Positions 15,948 through 25,468 of a stretch of 33,521 nucleotides of DNA are shown here, in pieces. The position numbers and the translations under genes are program-made. The stretch's first letter is position 1, and the number at the start of each line of letters is the position of its first letter. Location of the stretch: positions 1-33,521 of the forward strand of contig JADGHL010000047.1 in assembly GCA_019686135.1 (NCBI GenBank). The letters run 5' to 3'. The notes beneath the pieces are model-generated. The model ran no database searches, was not told the origin of the DNA, and was given only the letters and a program-made list of their open reading frames with translations. Origin of the DNA: Myxococcaceae bacterium. Its GTDB lineage: Bacteria > Myxococcota > Myxococcia > Myxococcales > Myxococcaceae.

Positions 15948-16097
15948 GGCTGTCGTCCCGCGGACAGCGCGCGCAACAAGTAGCCAACGATCACCGCCGG
16001 GCCCGAAGCGGCGCCCTTCCCGTCCGATCCCGGTCGGCGCAGCTTGTCGCGGCCCTCCGAATCTCTCGGATGCGCGCAGACCCAGGGAGCACTCCGC

Positions 16098-16433
16098 ATG
16101 TCGGGCTTCGAAGTGAAGCGGGAAGACACACCGGGGACGATCACCCTCCGGATCAGCGGCACGCTGGACGGGCCGGCCGCAAGGCAGCTCCAGCTGCGGG
16201 TGACCGAGGCCGATCCGCGCACTTCGCTGGTGCTGGACTTCACGCAGGTGCGTGAGTTCCACGACTACGCCATCGGCGTGTTGGGGCATGCCCTCCGGGC
16301 GCGGAAGGTCCAACTGCTCGGCCTTCGGACGCATCACGCGCGGATGTTCGAGTACTTCGGAATTTCCGCAGGAGGCGGCTCGTCCGACCGCACCCACTCC
16401 GGAGAACCGCTGAGAGTGACGAGCAGTTGGTGA
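16098..16433 (+). CDS. STAS-domain protein lacking the phospho-acceptor serine
   Basis: 111 residues; GGAG lies eight bases before the ATG at 16098. A single STAS fold spans ~8-95 (TITLRISGTLDGPAARQL, TSLVLDFTQVREFHDYAIGVL, VQLLGLRTHHARMFEYFGI). In SpoIIAA-type anti-anti-sigma factors the loop after the central strand is D-S-(S/T)-G, with the Ser phosphorylated; here it is F-H-D-Y-A-I-G, with no Ser or Thr. It is therefore unlikely to be a classical kinase-controlled switch. The last ~20 residues run into a GTGAGT-type intergenic repeat and may be an extension acquired from it. No partner anti-sigma factor is adjacent. Confidence 0.75.
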   Translation: MSGFEVKREDTPGTITLRISGTLDGPAARQLQLRVTEADPRTSLVLDFTQVREFHDYAIGVLGHALRARKVQLLGLRTHHARMFEYFGISAGGGSSDRTHSGEPLRVTSSW

Positions 16434-16505
16434 CGAAGAGTGAGGGGTGGCTCGTGAGGAGTGAGTAGACGGTCGACGCGGACCCATGCCGCGTGCGACG
16501 ACCGT
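16410..16505. repeat. Composite intergenic repeat, copy D, with hairpin
   Basis: GAGTGACGAGCAGTTGGTGA through GTGAGGAGTGAGTAG (16411-16468) is followed by a hairpin. ACGGTCG-ACGCGG (16469-16481) pairs with CCGCGT...ACGACCGT (16489-16505) across a 7-base loop, with a 4-base bulge. Layout matches copies A, C and E: a GTGAGT-rich arm, then an inverted repeat. It supplies the stop of the STAS gene and ends 20 bases before the MoxR gene. Confidence 0.45.
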
Positions 16506-16525
16506 TGTATAGAGTCGCGCGGTCG

Positions 16526-17506
16526 ATGACTCAGCCCGCTCGTGCCCTCACCCCTGCCCTCGATGCGCCGACCGCCCGGGACGCCATCGCGCGGGTCGTC
16601 CGGAACGTTTCGATCGCGGTGGTCGGTAAGACCCGCGAGATCCAGCTGGCGGTGGTGTGTCTCGTCGGGCGCGGGCACCTGCTCCTCGAAGACGTCCCCG
16701 GCGTGGGGAAGACCACCCTGGCCGAAGCGATCGCGCGGTCATTCGGGCTCAGCTTCGCGCGCGTGCAATTCACCTCCGATCTGATGCCCGCCGACATCCT
16801 CGGCGCGCAGATCTTCCGGCCCCAGACCGGGACCTTCGAGCTCAAGCGCGGCCCGCTCTTCCACCAGCTGGTGCTCGCCGACGAGCTCAACCGCTCCCCG
16901 CCGCGCACGCAGTCCGCGCTCCTGGAGGCGATGGCCCAGCGGCAGGTCTCGCTGGATGGCGTCACTTGGCCCCTCCCCTCCCCGTTCGCCGTCATCGCCA
17001 CGCAGAACCCGGCGGACCTCGCCGGCACCTACCCGCTCCCGGACTCCCAGCTGGATCGATTCCAGATGCGGCTGTCGCTCGGGTACCCCTCCGCGGACGT
17101 GGAGGCGAAGCTGTTGCAGTCCCACGCGTCGATCGAACCACTCCGTGACGTCAACCCGGTCTCCTCCTCCGAGGAGCTCGAGGCGCTGCAGGCGGCCGCA
17201 GCCCGCGTGACAGTGAACCCGGATCTGGCGGCCTGGGTCGTGCGCCTCGCCGAGGCCACCCGCACGCACCCGGAGATCGAACGTGGCGCGTCCACCCGGG
17301 CGCTCCTCTCCGTGATGGACGCGGCCCGCGCGCACGCGCTGGCAGAAGGACGTGACTTCGTCACCCCGCTGGATGTGCGCGCGGTCGTCCCCTGCTGCCT
17401 GGCGCACCGGCTGCTCTTGCGTTCGGCGGTGATGGGCACCTTCTCCCGCGACGAGGCGGCGCACCTTTTGACCGAGATCCTCCGGGCAACGCCGGAGCCG
17501 AAGTGA
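16526..17506 (+). CDS. MoxR-family AAA+ ATPase
   Basis: 326 residues from ATG 16526. The AAA+ core is complete: Walker A PGVGKTT (58-64), Walker B LVLADE (115-120), sensor 1 IATQNP (158-162) and the arginine-bearing LPDSQLDRF (171-179), followed by the helical lid ending near 320. MoxR ATPases act as chaperones for VWA/DUF58 partner proteins; the partner follows here with a 4-base stop/start overlap (GTGA). The upstream binding site is weak. A hairpin belonging to repeat copy D lies directly before the gene and may affect expression. Confidence 0.93.
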   Translation: MTQPARALTPALDAPTARDAIARVVRNVSIAVVGKTREIQLAVVCLVGRGHLLLEDVPGVGKTTLAEAIARSFGLSFARVQFTSDLMPADILGAQIFRPQTGTFELKRGPLFHQLVLADELNRSPPRTQSALLEAMAQRQVSLDGVTWPLPSPFAVIATQNPADLAGTYPLPDSQLDRFQMRLSLGYPSADVEAKLLQSHASIEPLRDVNPVSSSEELEALQAAAARVTVNPDLAAWVVRLAEATRTHPEIERGASTRALLSVMDAARAHALAEGRDFVTPLDVRAVVPCCLAHRLLLRSAVMGTFSRDEAAHLLTEILRATPEPK

Positions 17507-18507
17507 TCGACTCTTCCGTCCCGGCCGCTCCGCCCATCGGCGCGGAAAGCTCCGGCCCACCAACGTTCCTCTCCCGGTTGCGCGCGCTGTTGCGGCCGCC
17601 GCGCTCCTTGCGCATCACGCCCGCCGGGCGAACGTTCCTCATCGTGACGCTCGGCGTGGGCCTGGGCGCGCTCAACACCGGCAACAACCTACTCTACCTG
17701 GTGCTGGGCCTGCAGCTCAGCCTCATCGTCATCTCCGGCGTGCTCTCCGAGCGGTGCCTGCGCGGGCTGACGGTGCGCCGCCTGGGCGCGGACGGCGCGT
17801 TCGCCGGCGAGCCCTTCGCCTTCCGCTGGGCGGTGCGGCGCGCGCGCGGCCACTCCTTCGCGCTCGAGCTCCAGGAGGAGAACCCGGATCTTCAGGGCAG
17901 CGGCCTGTTGGCCCACCTCGGCCCGGGCGAGCAGGCGATCGTTCGCGGCGACCTCGTCGCCCAGCGGCGCGGGCCGCACCGGCTGGCAGCGGTGAAGGTC
18001 ACCACGCAGTTCCCGTTCGGCCTGTTCGCCAAGACGCGCACCTTCCCTCTGGAGGGCCTCGTGGAGGTGTTTCCCCGGCGCGTCCCGCCGCCGCACCACG
18101 AACCGTCGGGCAAGGACGGGGACGATGGACAGCAGCCCCGCTCGCAGTCGGCCGGTGGCACCGGGGAGGTGGTGGAGCTCGCTCCCTACCGGGAGGGGGA
18201 CGATGCGCGGCGGATCCACTGGGTGCGCAGCGCCGCGCTCGGGCAACTCGTCCGCGTGGATCGCGCGCGCGAGGAGCGGCGCACATTCCTGCTCCGCACG
18301 ACGGTGGGCACGCCGGGCGAGCGCCGCGAGCGCGAGTGCGAAGCGCTGGCGGCCACCGCGCGCCGCCTGCTCGCGCAGGGCCACAAGGTGGGGCTTCGGA
18401 CGGATTCGGTGGAGCTGCGCCCATCGAGCGGCCCGGGACAGGAGCGGCGCCTGCTGATCGCCCTGTCGCACGTGGGCTTCGCCATGCCGGAACGGGAGCG
18501 GAGATGA
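17503..18507 (+). CDS. DUF58 membrane protein, MoxR partner
   Basis: 334 residues from a GTG overlapping the MoxR stop. The N-terminal cytoplasmic leader is followed by two hydrophobic helices (~45-85; TFLIVTLGVGLGALNTGNNLLYL and LQLSLIVISGVL). The rest is the DUF58 region with its signature LAPYREGDDARRIHWVRSAAL around 225-245. The C-terminal part is short and VWA-like at best. DUF58 proteins occur almost always with MoxR and a transglutaminase, as here. The exact function is unknown; roles in envelope assembly or stress are proposed. It overlaps the next gene by four bases (ATGA), so the three are translationally coupled. Confidence 0.9.
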   Translation: MIDSSVPAAPPIGAESSGPPTFLSRLRALLRPPRSLRITPAGRTFLIVTLGVGLGALNTGNNLLYLVLGLQLSLIVISGVLSERCLRGLTVRRLGADGAFAGEPFAFRWAVRRARGHSFALELQEENPDLQGSGLLAHLGPGEQAIVRGDLVAQRRGPHRLAAVKVTTQFPFGLFAKTRTFPLEGLVEVFPRRVPPPHHEPSGKDGDDGQQPRSQSAGGTGEVVELAPYREGDDARRIHWVRSAALGQLVRVDRAREERRTFLLRTTVGTPGERRERECEALAATARRLLAQGHKVGLRTDSVELRPSSGPGQERRLLIALSHVGFAMPERERR

Positions 18508-20510
18508 ACGCCGCGCGCCGAACCCGCGTCCGTCTGCTCGCGCGCGATCTGTCCGCCGCCGCGGCTTTCGGCGCGATGGCGATCTCCGGCGAGCTGCCGG
18601 TGTGGACGGTCGCGTTGTTCGCGCTCGGCCTCATCGCCGCGCTCTTCGGGCTTCGGCCGCTCGCACGGGTGGGCCTGTCGTCCGGGATCGGCGTGGCCGC
18701 GGCCGCGGCGATGCTCTACGCCAACGTGGCGATCGGCGGGATGGATCTGGTCGTCGCCGCCTGCGCGTTCGCGTCGATCATCACCCTCCACCGCATGCTC
18801 TCCGCGCCCGGCCCGCGCACCGATCAGCAGGTCCTGCTCACGAGCCTTTTGATGATCTCCGGCGGCGCGGCGCTCTCCGGCGAGCTGCTCTTCGCGGTGA
18901 TGCTGCTCTTGTTCGCCATCCTCGCGTGCATCGCCCTTTCCCTCGCCGTCGTGGAGCGCGCCGTCCCCCCGGGCGCCGACTTCTCCACGGCGCCGGTGCT
19001 GCGGCGGATCGGCCTGGGCGTGGTGGCGGCGATGGTGGGCGCGGCCGTGTGCTTCCTCTTCATCCCGCGGATGAACTGGAACGCGCTCGGGCGGCGGCCG
19101 TCGAAGGGGCTGGGCGCCACCACGGGGCTGAACGACGGCATCCGCCTCGGTGGCAGCGGCGGGAGCATCAAGACCAACCCGCGCGTGGTGGCGCGGATCC
19201 ACCTCGAGCCCGATCCGGGCGTGGACGCGCTCAACGCCCACTGGGTCGCCTCCACCTACTCGGACTTCGACGGCACGGCGTGGTTCGGCACGGGCGACCG
19301 CGGCGCCCCCCAGCGCACCTGGGTCCAGCTCGAACAGCGCCCCGGATCAAAGCCGATCCGGCAGGAGATCGAGCTTCTGCCCGCGTACGGCAGTCACGTC
19401 GCCTTCGCGCTGGCCGATCCGCTCAGCATCGGCCACGCCACCGCGCAGATTGGAACCCGGCACCAGCGCGTCGCGGTCCAGGCGCTCGCCGGCCTCGAGG
19501 TCCGGCTGCTCGGCGCCGCGCCCGCGTACACCTACTTCGCGTACAGCTCGCTGGCGCCCCGCACAAACGGTCCGCAACAGCTCGAACCGCGCGACCAGCT
19601 CCGGCTCACCCGCCTGCCGGCGAAGCTGGACCCGCGCATCCCCGCGCTCGCCGCTCAGGTGCTGGGCGGCGAGAAGGATCCGCGCCGCGCCGCGCAGAAG
19701 CTCGAGCGCTACCTCAAGGACAACTACGGCTACACGCTCGATCTGCCGGACTCGCCCGCCGATCCGCTGGCGGACTTCCTCTTCGATCGCCGCAAAGGGC
19801 ACTGCGAGTACTTCGCCAGCGCGCTCGCGGTGCTGTTGCGCAGTCAGGGGTTCGCAGCCCGCGTCGTCACCGGCTTTTTCGGCGGAGAGCGCGTGGGAGA
19901 CGAGTACGTGCTGCGCGCGGGCGACGCCCACGCCTGGACCCAGGTGTTCGTCCCCGGCGAGGGCTTCGTCACCTTCGACGCCACGCCCGAGAGCGGACGC
20001 ACCGCGCAGTCGATGGCGCTTCTGGCCTGGCTCACCGCCGCCTACGAGCGGCTCGACACGCTTTGGCGCGGCAGCGTGCTCGAGTTCTCGCTGCAGGATC
20101 AGGCCGGGGCGCTGCGGACGGTGAAGCGCTTCGGCCGGGGCCCGGGGCGGTTCGATCTGCCACGCAGGAGCACGTGGATGGCGGCCGCGGTGCTTGCCCT
20201 TGCGATCTACGCGGCGTGGCGCCTGCGCAGGCCCCGCGCCGAGCGTGTGCGGCCCCACCCGGCGACGGTGCTGCGCGAGCGCGCCGAGCGAAAGCTCGCC
20301 GAAGCCGGCATCGAAGCGCAGCCCGGCGAAGGCTTCCAGGAGCTCACTGCGCGCCTTGCGGCCGTGTCCCATCCTGCCGCGCCCGCATGCACCGCGCTCT
20401 GCGCGCGCTACGTCGAGGCGCGGTTCGGTGGCCGCACCGTGGCCGCGTCCGAAGCGCAAGCGCTGCTCGATGCGCTCGATCGGGCGCTCGGCGGCCACAC
20501 GCAAAGCTGA
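18504..20510 (+). CDS. TgpA-type membrane transglutaminase-like protease
   Basis: 668 residues; the ATG overlaps the DUF58 stop, with GGAG close upstream. The N-terminal ~190 residues hold about six membrane helices (DUF3488/TgpA_N type). A periplasmic domain follows, then the transglutaminase core: Cys 434 in GHCEYFASALA, His 476 in DAHAW and Asp 492 in FDATP form the papain-like triad. One more helix (TWMAAAVLALAIYAAW, ~555) precedes a cytoplasmic tail resembling DUF4129. Relatives such as Pseudomonas TgpA are linked to envelope proteins. With MoxR and DUF58 this makes a complete, conserved operon type. Confidence 0.92.
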   Translation: MNAARRTRVRLLARDLSAAAAFGAMAISGELPVWTVALFALGLIAALFGLRPLARVGLSSGIGVAAAAAMLYANVAIGGMDLVVAACAFASIITLHRMLSAPGPRTDQQVLLTSLLMISGGAALSGELLFAVMLLLFAILACIALSLAVVERAVPPGADFSTAPVLRRIGLGVVAAMVGAAVCFLFIPRMNWNALGRRPSKGLGATTGLNDGIRLGGSGGSIKTNPRVVARIHLEPDPGVDALNAHWVASTYSDFDGTAWFGTGDRGAPQRTWVQLEQRPGSKPIRQEIELLPAYGSHVAFALADPLSIGHATAQIGTRHQRVAVQALAGLEVRLLGAAPAYTYFAYSSLAPRTNGPQQLEPRDQLRLTRLPAKLDPRIPALAAQVLGGEKDPRRAAQKLERYLKDNYGYTLDLPDSPADPLADFLFDRRKGHCEYFASALAVLLRSQGFAARVVTGFFGGERVGDEYVLRAGDAHAWTQVFVPGEGFVTFDATPESGRTAQSMALLAWLTAAYERLDTLWRGSVLEFSLQDQAGALRTVKRFGRGPGRFDLPRRSTWMAAAVLALAIYAAWRLRRPRAERVRPHPATVLRERAERKLAEAGIEAQPGEGFQELTARLAAVSHPAAPACTALCARYVEARFGGRTVAASEAQALLDALDRALGGHTQS

Positions 20511-20627
20511 ACGAAGCAGCCACCGACCTCTATCCGGCTGCCCTGCGGCCGCGCGGGCGGCCCACGTCCTCAGGTTGCGAACGTCCATCGGGCGCGTGAG
20601 CAATTTCTCCGGAAAGGAGGTCGCTCG

Positions 20628-20861
20628 GTGACGAGGACGAAGCCGAACCCCTGGAGCGTCGACGTCGAGGCGACAGTCCACTCCGCGAAGGAGTGGCCAC
20701 CGGACGCGCACCCCGTGGACGTACGGCGGGAACCGAGCGAGCCATCGATGTGGCGTCCCAGCGACGCTGTGCAAAGCCCGACGCGCCCGGGTGCGCCGAG
20801 GGCGGAGCACCCGGACTGGAACAGGGAAGAACGCCCGGTTCGGGACGAGGGCTTCCGGTAA
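20628..20861 (+). CDS. Small hydrophilic protein of unknown function (77 aa)
   Basis: The GTG at 20628 has an ideal ribosome-binding site, AAAGGAGG, seven bases upstream. The product is 77 residues, Pro/Trp/Arg-rich, without Cys, signal or membrane span (MTRTKPNPWSVDVEATV...), and probably disordered. Its TAA lies inside the 13-bp inverted repeat at 20849-20877. The strong start site is the main evidence that it is real; I do not recognise it. Confidence 0.5.
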   Translation: MTRTKPNPWSVDVEATVHSAKEWPPDAHPVDVRREPSEPSMWRPSDAVQSPTRPGAPRAEHPDWNREERPVRDEGFR

Positions 20862-20877
20862 CGATTACCGGAAGCCC
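20849..20877. promoter_or_regulatory. Perfect 13-bp inverted repeat upstream of the sigma-factor promoter
   Basis: GGGCTTCCGGTAA-CGA-TTACCGGAAGCCC has 13-bp perfect arms and a 3-base spacer. Two readings fit. It may be a terminator hairpin for the small ORF whose stop it contains, though no T run follows. Or it may be an enhancer site for a sigma-54 activator, since its centre is about 150 bases upstream of the predicted start of the sigma-factor transcript, the usual distance. Confidence 0.6.
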
Positions 20878-20987
20878 GGCGCGTGGGAGTCATCCAGTCC
20901 GGCAACAAGTGCAGGGCGGACAGGCGCGTTGGCGAGCGGAAGGACCAGACGCCCGGATCGACACGCGGACGCGGCCGTCAAGGGCGG

Positions 20988-21003
20988 TGGCACCGCGGTT
21001 GCT
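20988..21003 (+). promoter_or_regulatory. Sigma-54 (-24/-12) promoter for the RpoH-like sigma factor
   Basis: TGGCACC-GCGG-TTGCT matches the RpoN consensus with one mismatch and exact GG (20989-20990) to GC (21001-21002) spacing. Transcription would begin near 21014, leaving about 25 bases to the GTG start at 21039 or 79 to the ATG at 21093. Confidence 0.75.
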
Positions 21004-21092
21004 CTCGTCAAGCCCCGACAAGGGACGGAGGTGGGCGCGTGGCGGCGGAGAAGAAACCATCCAGGAAATCGAGCAGCAAAAGGGAGAGACCC

Positions 21093-21980
<888 letters not shown>

Positions 21981-22061
21981 CGCTTCGTCACCACCGGTGA
22001 CGAGCGCGCCTTCTGGACCGCGGCGTGCGGCGGCGCGTCCTGATACGCTCCGCCGCGCTTG

Positions 22062-24944
22062 GTGGGGAAGATCTTCGAGGCGGTTTTTCCGGTGCGCCAG
22101 GGGGAGCGGCGGCTCACGCTGCTTCTGTTGGCGCACAACCTCTTCGCGGTCGGCGCGTTCGTGGCGGGGCGTTCGGTCCGCGACGCGCTCTTCCTCGCGC
22201 ACGCCGACCGGTCCGTTCTGGCCTGGATGTACGTCGCCTCTGCCGCGGCGGTGGCGGCGATCGGCTTCCTCTACGCGCCTTTGGCCGCGCGCGTGCGGCG
22301 GGACCGGATGGCCCTGTGCAGCGCGCTCGTCTTCGCCGGCTTCTTCGCGATCGCTTGGTTCGCCGAGCGGCGTGCCTTCGCCGGCGTGTACGAGGTCCTC
22401 TACGTCTACGTGGAGGTAATGGGCGCGCTGGTGCTGGTCCAGTTCTGGACGTTGGCCAACGAGCTGTTCCACGCGCGGGAAGCCAAGCGCCTGTACGGGA
22501 TCATCGGCTCCGGCGGAACGATCGCCAACATCCTCATCGGCCTCTCCACCGCGCGGATTGCCACGCACTTCGGGGCCAGCGCCATCCTGTGGCTGTGCGC
22601 GGTGCTGCTCCTGGGCTGCGCAGTGTTCGCCGCGCTGTCGGGCGGCGTGGGCCGGCAGCGGATGTTCGCACGCGCCGCGGCCGGGAAGGCGCCCTCTTCG
22701 CGCGGACGGATGAGCGGCGGGATGAGCCGCGTCTTCACCACGCCCCACCTGCGGCTCGTCGCGGTGCTCACCGTGGTGACCTTCTTCACCACCAACATCG
22801 TCGACTTTCAGTTCAAGGTCATCGCTGCCGACAGCTTCGGGAAGGACCAGCTGGCGGCGTACTTCGGGTACTTCTCCGCAGTGGTTGGCGTGCTCGCGCT
22901 CGGGCTGCAGCTCTTCGGGACCGGGCGGATCCTCAACCGCGCAGGCGTGATCGGCGCGTTGTCCATCCTCCCCGTGGCGCTGGGGCTCGGCTCGCTCTCG
23001 GTGGCGGTGGTGGGCGGGCTGTGGGCCGCCTCTGCGATGAAGGGCGCCGACACCCTCTTCCGCTACTCCATCAACGACGCCACCTCGCAGATCCTCTACC
23101 TCCCGGTGCCACCGAACGGGCGCGCCTCGGCCAAGGCGTTCATCGACAGCGTGGTCAAGCCGCTGTCGATCGGCGCGGCCGGCCTGGCGCTGATCGGCTA
23201 CCGCGCGGTCTCGTCGGATCCGTCGACGCTCGCGTGGGTCAGCGTGGCGATGACGGCCGTGTGGCTGGGCATCGTTCTGGCGCTGCGGCCACGATACGTG
23301 CGGTCGTTGCAGGACAACCTGCGCAACCGGAGGCTCGACCTCGCGTCGGCACCGTACCGCGTGCAGGACGGCTCCACCCAGCGCGTGCTCACCCGCGCGC
23401 TCGAGAGCGGCGATCCGCGCGAGGTGCTCAACGCGCTGGACCTTCTGCCGCACCTGGAGAACGTGGTGCTCGACAACCGCGTCGAGGCGCTGCTGGAGCA
23501 CCCGATGCGGCAGATCCGGATCGCCGCGCTGGACTACTACAAGCGGCGGCAGGCGATCCGCTTCGCCAACTCGATCTTCCGGCGCTTCGAAGACGACGAC
23601 GCCGGGGTGCGCGCCGCGGCAGTGGACGCGTTCTGCTCCATCGGCAAGGACAAGGCGGTCCGCTCGGTGAAGGCCTACCTCCAGGATCCCGATCCCGCGG
23701 TGCGGAGCGCAGCCGTGGCCGGGATGATCCGCTACGGCGGGCTCGACGGCATCCTGATGGCGGCGGAGGCGCTCAAGCAGCTCATCTCGCATTCCGACGC
23801 CGAGATGCGCGTGCACGCGGCGCGGGTCCTGGGCGCGGTGGGCGTGAGCAACTTCTACCAGCCGGTGCTGGAGCTGATGGCAGACGACGACGCGCGGGTA
23901 CGCCGCGAGGCAATTCACGCCGCCGGCCTGCTCAAGTCCCCCGAGTTCGTCATCCCGCTCATCTACCGGACCCGGAGCCCGGACACGCACCGCGAGGCGG
24001 TGGAGGCGCTCTCCCAGTTCGGGCCGTCGATCACCGGCACCCTCGGCAAGGTGATGGCGAACGCGCACGAAGCGCAGCCCATCCGCAGCGCCGCGGCGAA
24101 GGTGCTCGGACGGATCGGCACGCCCGAGGCCATCGCCCTCCTCTGCCGCCAGCTCGACGAACCGGACGAGGACCTGCGCAATCAGCTTTACCGATCGCTG
24201 GCGCGCGCCGTGAAGGGCAAGCGCGGGCTGGCGCTGGACAGAAAGGTGATCCGCGCCGCGCTGGACCGCGAGTTCCACCGCGCCTACCAGACCCTGATGG
24301 ACATGGACGCGCTCGGGCTGGGCGCCGGACCCGGCCCGCATACGCCGCGGAAGGGACCGGCCGCCGCGGCTGCGCTTCTGTCCTCCGCGATGGCCGAGAA
24401 GGTCGCCGCCACCGAGCGGCGGATCTTCACGCTGCTCGCCGTGTTGTACCCCGAGGCGGAGATGGAGCGAATTTACAGCGGGATCCACGACGCGGCCGCC
24501 GAGGACGCCTCACGCCGGCGCGCCAACGCGGTGGAGCTGTTGGAGAACCTGCTCGAGCGCGACCTGAAGCGGAAGCTGTTGCCGCTGTCCGACGACGTGC
24601 CACGGAGCGAGAAGCTGCGGGCGATCGCGGATGTGCTGGAGGTGCAGCAGCGGCGGCGCGCGGAGGTGATCGCGTCGTTGTGCCGCGACGACATGCCGTG
24701 GGTCCGAGCCTGCGCCATCCACTACGCCGTTGAGCACGGCCTGACGGACGACGTCGACGCCATCACGGAGAGCCTGAAGCACCCGAGCCCGGTGGTGCGG
24801 GAGATCGCGTTGCTGAGCCTCTCGCGGCTCTGGCCGCAGAAGGCGGCAGCGCTGGCCGAGGCGGCGCTCGGGGACGAGGCGCTCGTGGTGCGGCGACAGG
24901 CCGCGCGGATGGCGACACGGCGGGTGGCCGGAGCCACCGGTTGA
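22062..24944 (+). CDS. ADP/ATP-translocase-like (NTT/MFS) transporter fused to HEAT repeats
   Basis: About 960 residues; GTG 22062 or the TTG just before it, both without an obvious binding site. Residues ~1-425 hold some twelve membrane helices with NTT-family features: FWTLANELFHAREAKRLYG, IIGSGGTIANILIG and MKGADTLFRYSINDATSQILYLPVP. From ~440 to the end the protein is soluble and made of HEAT/armadillo helix pairs (DPREVLNALDLL, DPDPAVRSAAVAGMIRYGG, DDDARVRREAIHAAGLL, HPSPVVREIALLSLSRLW). NTT proteins exchange nucleotides in obligate intracellular bacteria; free-living homologues with HEAT tails have unknown substrates. The HEAT part probably binds a partner protein. A cNMP-binding gene 3.1 kb downstream may be its usual companion. 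Confidence 0.85.
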   Translation: MGKIFEAVFPVRQGERRLTLLLLAHNLFAVGAFVAGRSVRDALFLAHADRSVLAWMYVASAAAVAAIGFLYAPLAARVRRDRMALCSALVFAGFFAIAWFAERRAFAGVYEVLYVYVEVMGALVLVQFWTLANELFHAREAKRLYGIIGSGGTIANILIGLSTARIATHFGASAILWLCAVLLLGCAVFAALSGGVGRQRMFARAAAGKAPSSRGRMSGGMSRVFTTPHLRLVAVLTVVTFFTTNIVDFQFKVIAADSFGKDQLAAYFGYFSAVVGVLALGLQLFGTGRILNRAGVIGALSILPVALGLGSLSVAVVGGLWAASAMKGADTLFRYSINDATSQILYLPVPPNGRASAKAFIDSVVKPLSIGAAGLALIGYRAVSSDPSTLAWVSVAMTAVWLGIVLALRPRYVRSLQDNLRNRRLDLASAPYRVQDGSTQRVLTRALESGDPREVLNALDLLPHLENVVLDNRVEALLEHPMRQIRIAALDYYKRRQAIRFANSIFRRFEDDDAGVRAAAVDAFCSIGKDKAVRSVKAYLQDPDPAVRSAAVAGMIRYGGLDGILMAAEALKQLISHSDAEMRVHAARVLGAVGVSNFYQPVLELMADDDARVRREAIHAAGLLKSPEFVIPLIYRTRSPDTHREAVEALSQFGPSITGTLGKVMANAHEAQPIRSAAAKVLGRIGTPEAIALLCRQLDEPDEDLRNQLYRSLARAVKGKRGLALDRKVIRAALDREFHRAYQTLMDMDALGLGAGPGPHTPRKGPAAAAALLSSAMAEKVAATERRIFTLLAVLYPEAEMERIYSGIHDAAAEDASRRRANAVELLENLLERDLKRKLLPLSDDVPRSEKLRAIADVLEVQQRRRAEVIASLCRDDMPWVRACAIHYAVEHGLTDDVDAITESLKHPSPVVREIALLSLSRLWPQKAAALAEAALGDEALVVRRQAARMATRRVAGATG

Positions 24945-25121
24945 GCGGGAGCGGACGACGGTTTCTCACTTGAGAGCGTCCAGGCCATGGCGCCGAACTC
25001 ACCGCTCAGAAGAGAGCGGCCGGTCCCGAGGCGGAGCGTCGAACGACGATTCAGACAACGCACCGTCGCCGCCCGGGTCTCCGAAAATGGCACCAGTGCT
25101 AAGACGGTAGCGGAGAAGAAG

Positions 25122-25391
25122 TCACCCCTTCCAGAACATCCACACGCCGATCACCACGAAGGCGCCTGCGGCGATGCGCTTCAACACGTTCGGCGGGATG
25201 AGCTTCGACGCCGCCTCTCCCACCAGCACGGCGATCGCGGAGGTCAGGACCAGGGCGAGGGCGGAGCCGATGAACACCGCCCACTTCGACTGAGACGACG
25301 AGGCGAAGGTGAGCGTGGCGAGCTGGGTCTTGTCCCCCAGCTCCGCCATGAAGACCGTCGCAAAGGTGGTCACGAACAGTTTCCAATCCAT
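25122..25391 (-). CDS. Half-size GDT1/TMEM165 (UPF0016) family cation transporter
   Basis: 89 residues, three membrane helices. The family motif E-x-G-D-K-T-Q is present as AELGDKTQLATLTFA (~16-30). Full-length members have two such motifs in two halves; single-motif proteins like this presumably dimerise. Relatives export Mn2+ or exchange Ca2+/Mn2+ with H+. No second half is adjacent, so a homodimer is implied. It stands alone on the minus strand between two plus-strand genes, without a visible metal riboswitch in the ~75 bases upstream. Confidence 0.85.
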   Translation of the reverse strand: MDWKLFVTTFATVFMAELGDKTQLATLTFASSSQSKWAVFIGSALALVLTSAIAVLVGEAASKLIPPNVLKRIAAGAFVVIGVWMFWKG

Positions 25392-25468
25392 GCCCGGCGA
25401 GATAGCGAACGGGCGCTCGATTGTGGGAACAAAGCGAACGGACCTCTGTCGGTTAGACTGAGCGCACC

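Noticed and set aside
22013-22032. TGGACCGCGGCGTGCG upstream of the transporter as a sigma-54 promoter
   Set aside because: Spacing fits but four conserved positions differ, too weak in such GC-rich DNA.
25088-25101. TGGCACCAGTGCTA as a sigma-54 promoter
   Set aside because: The GG-to-GC spacing is three bases too short for RpoN.
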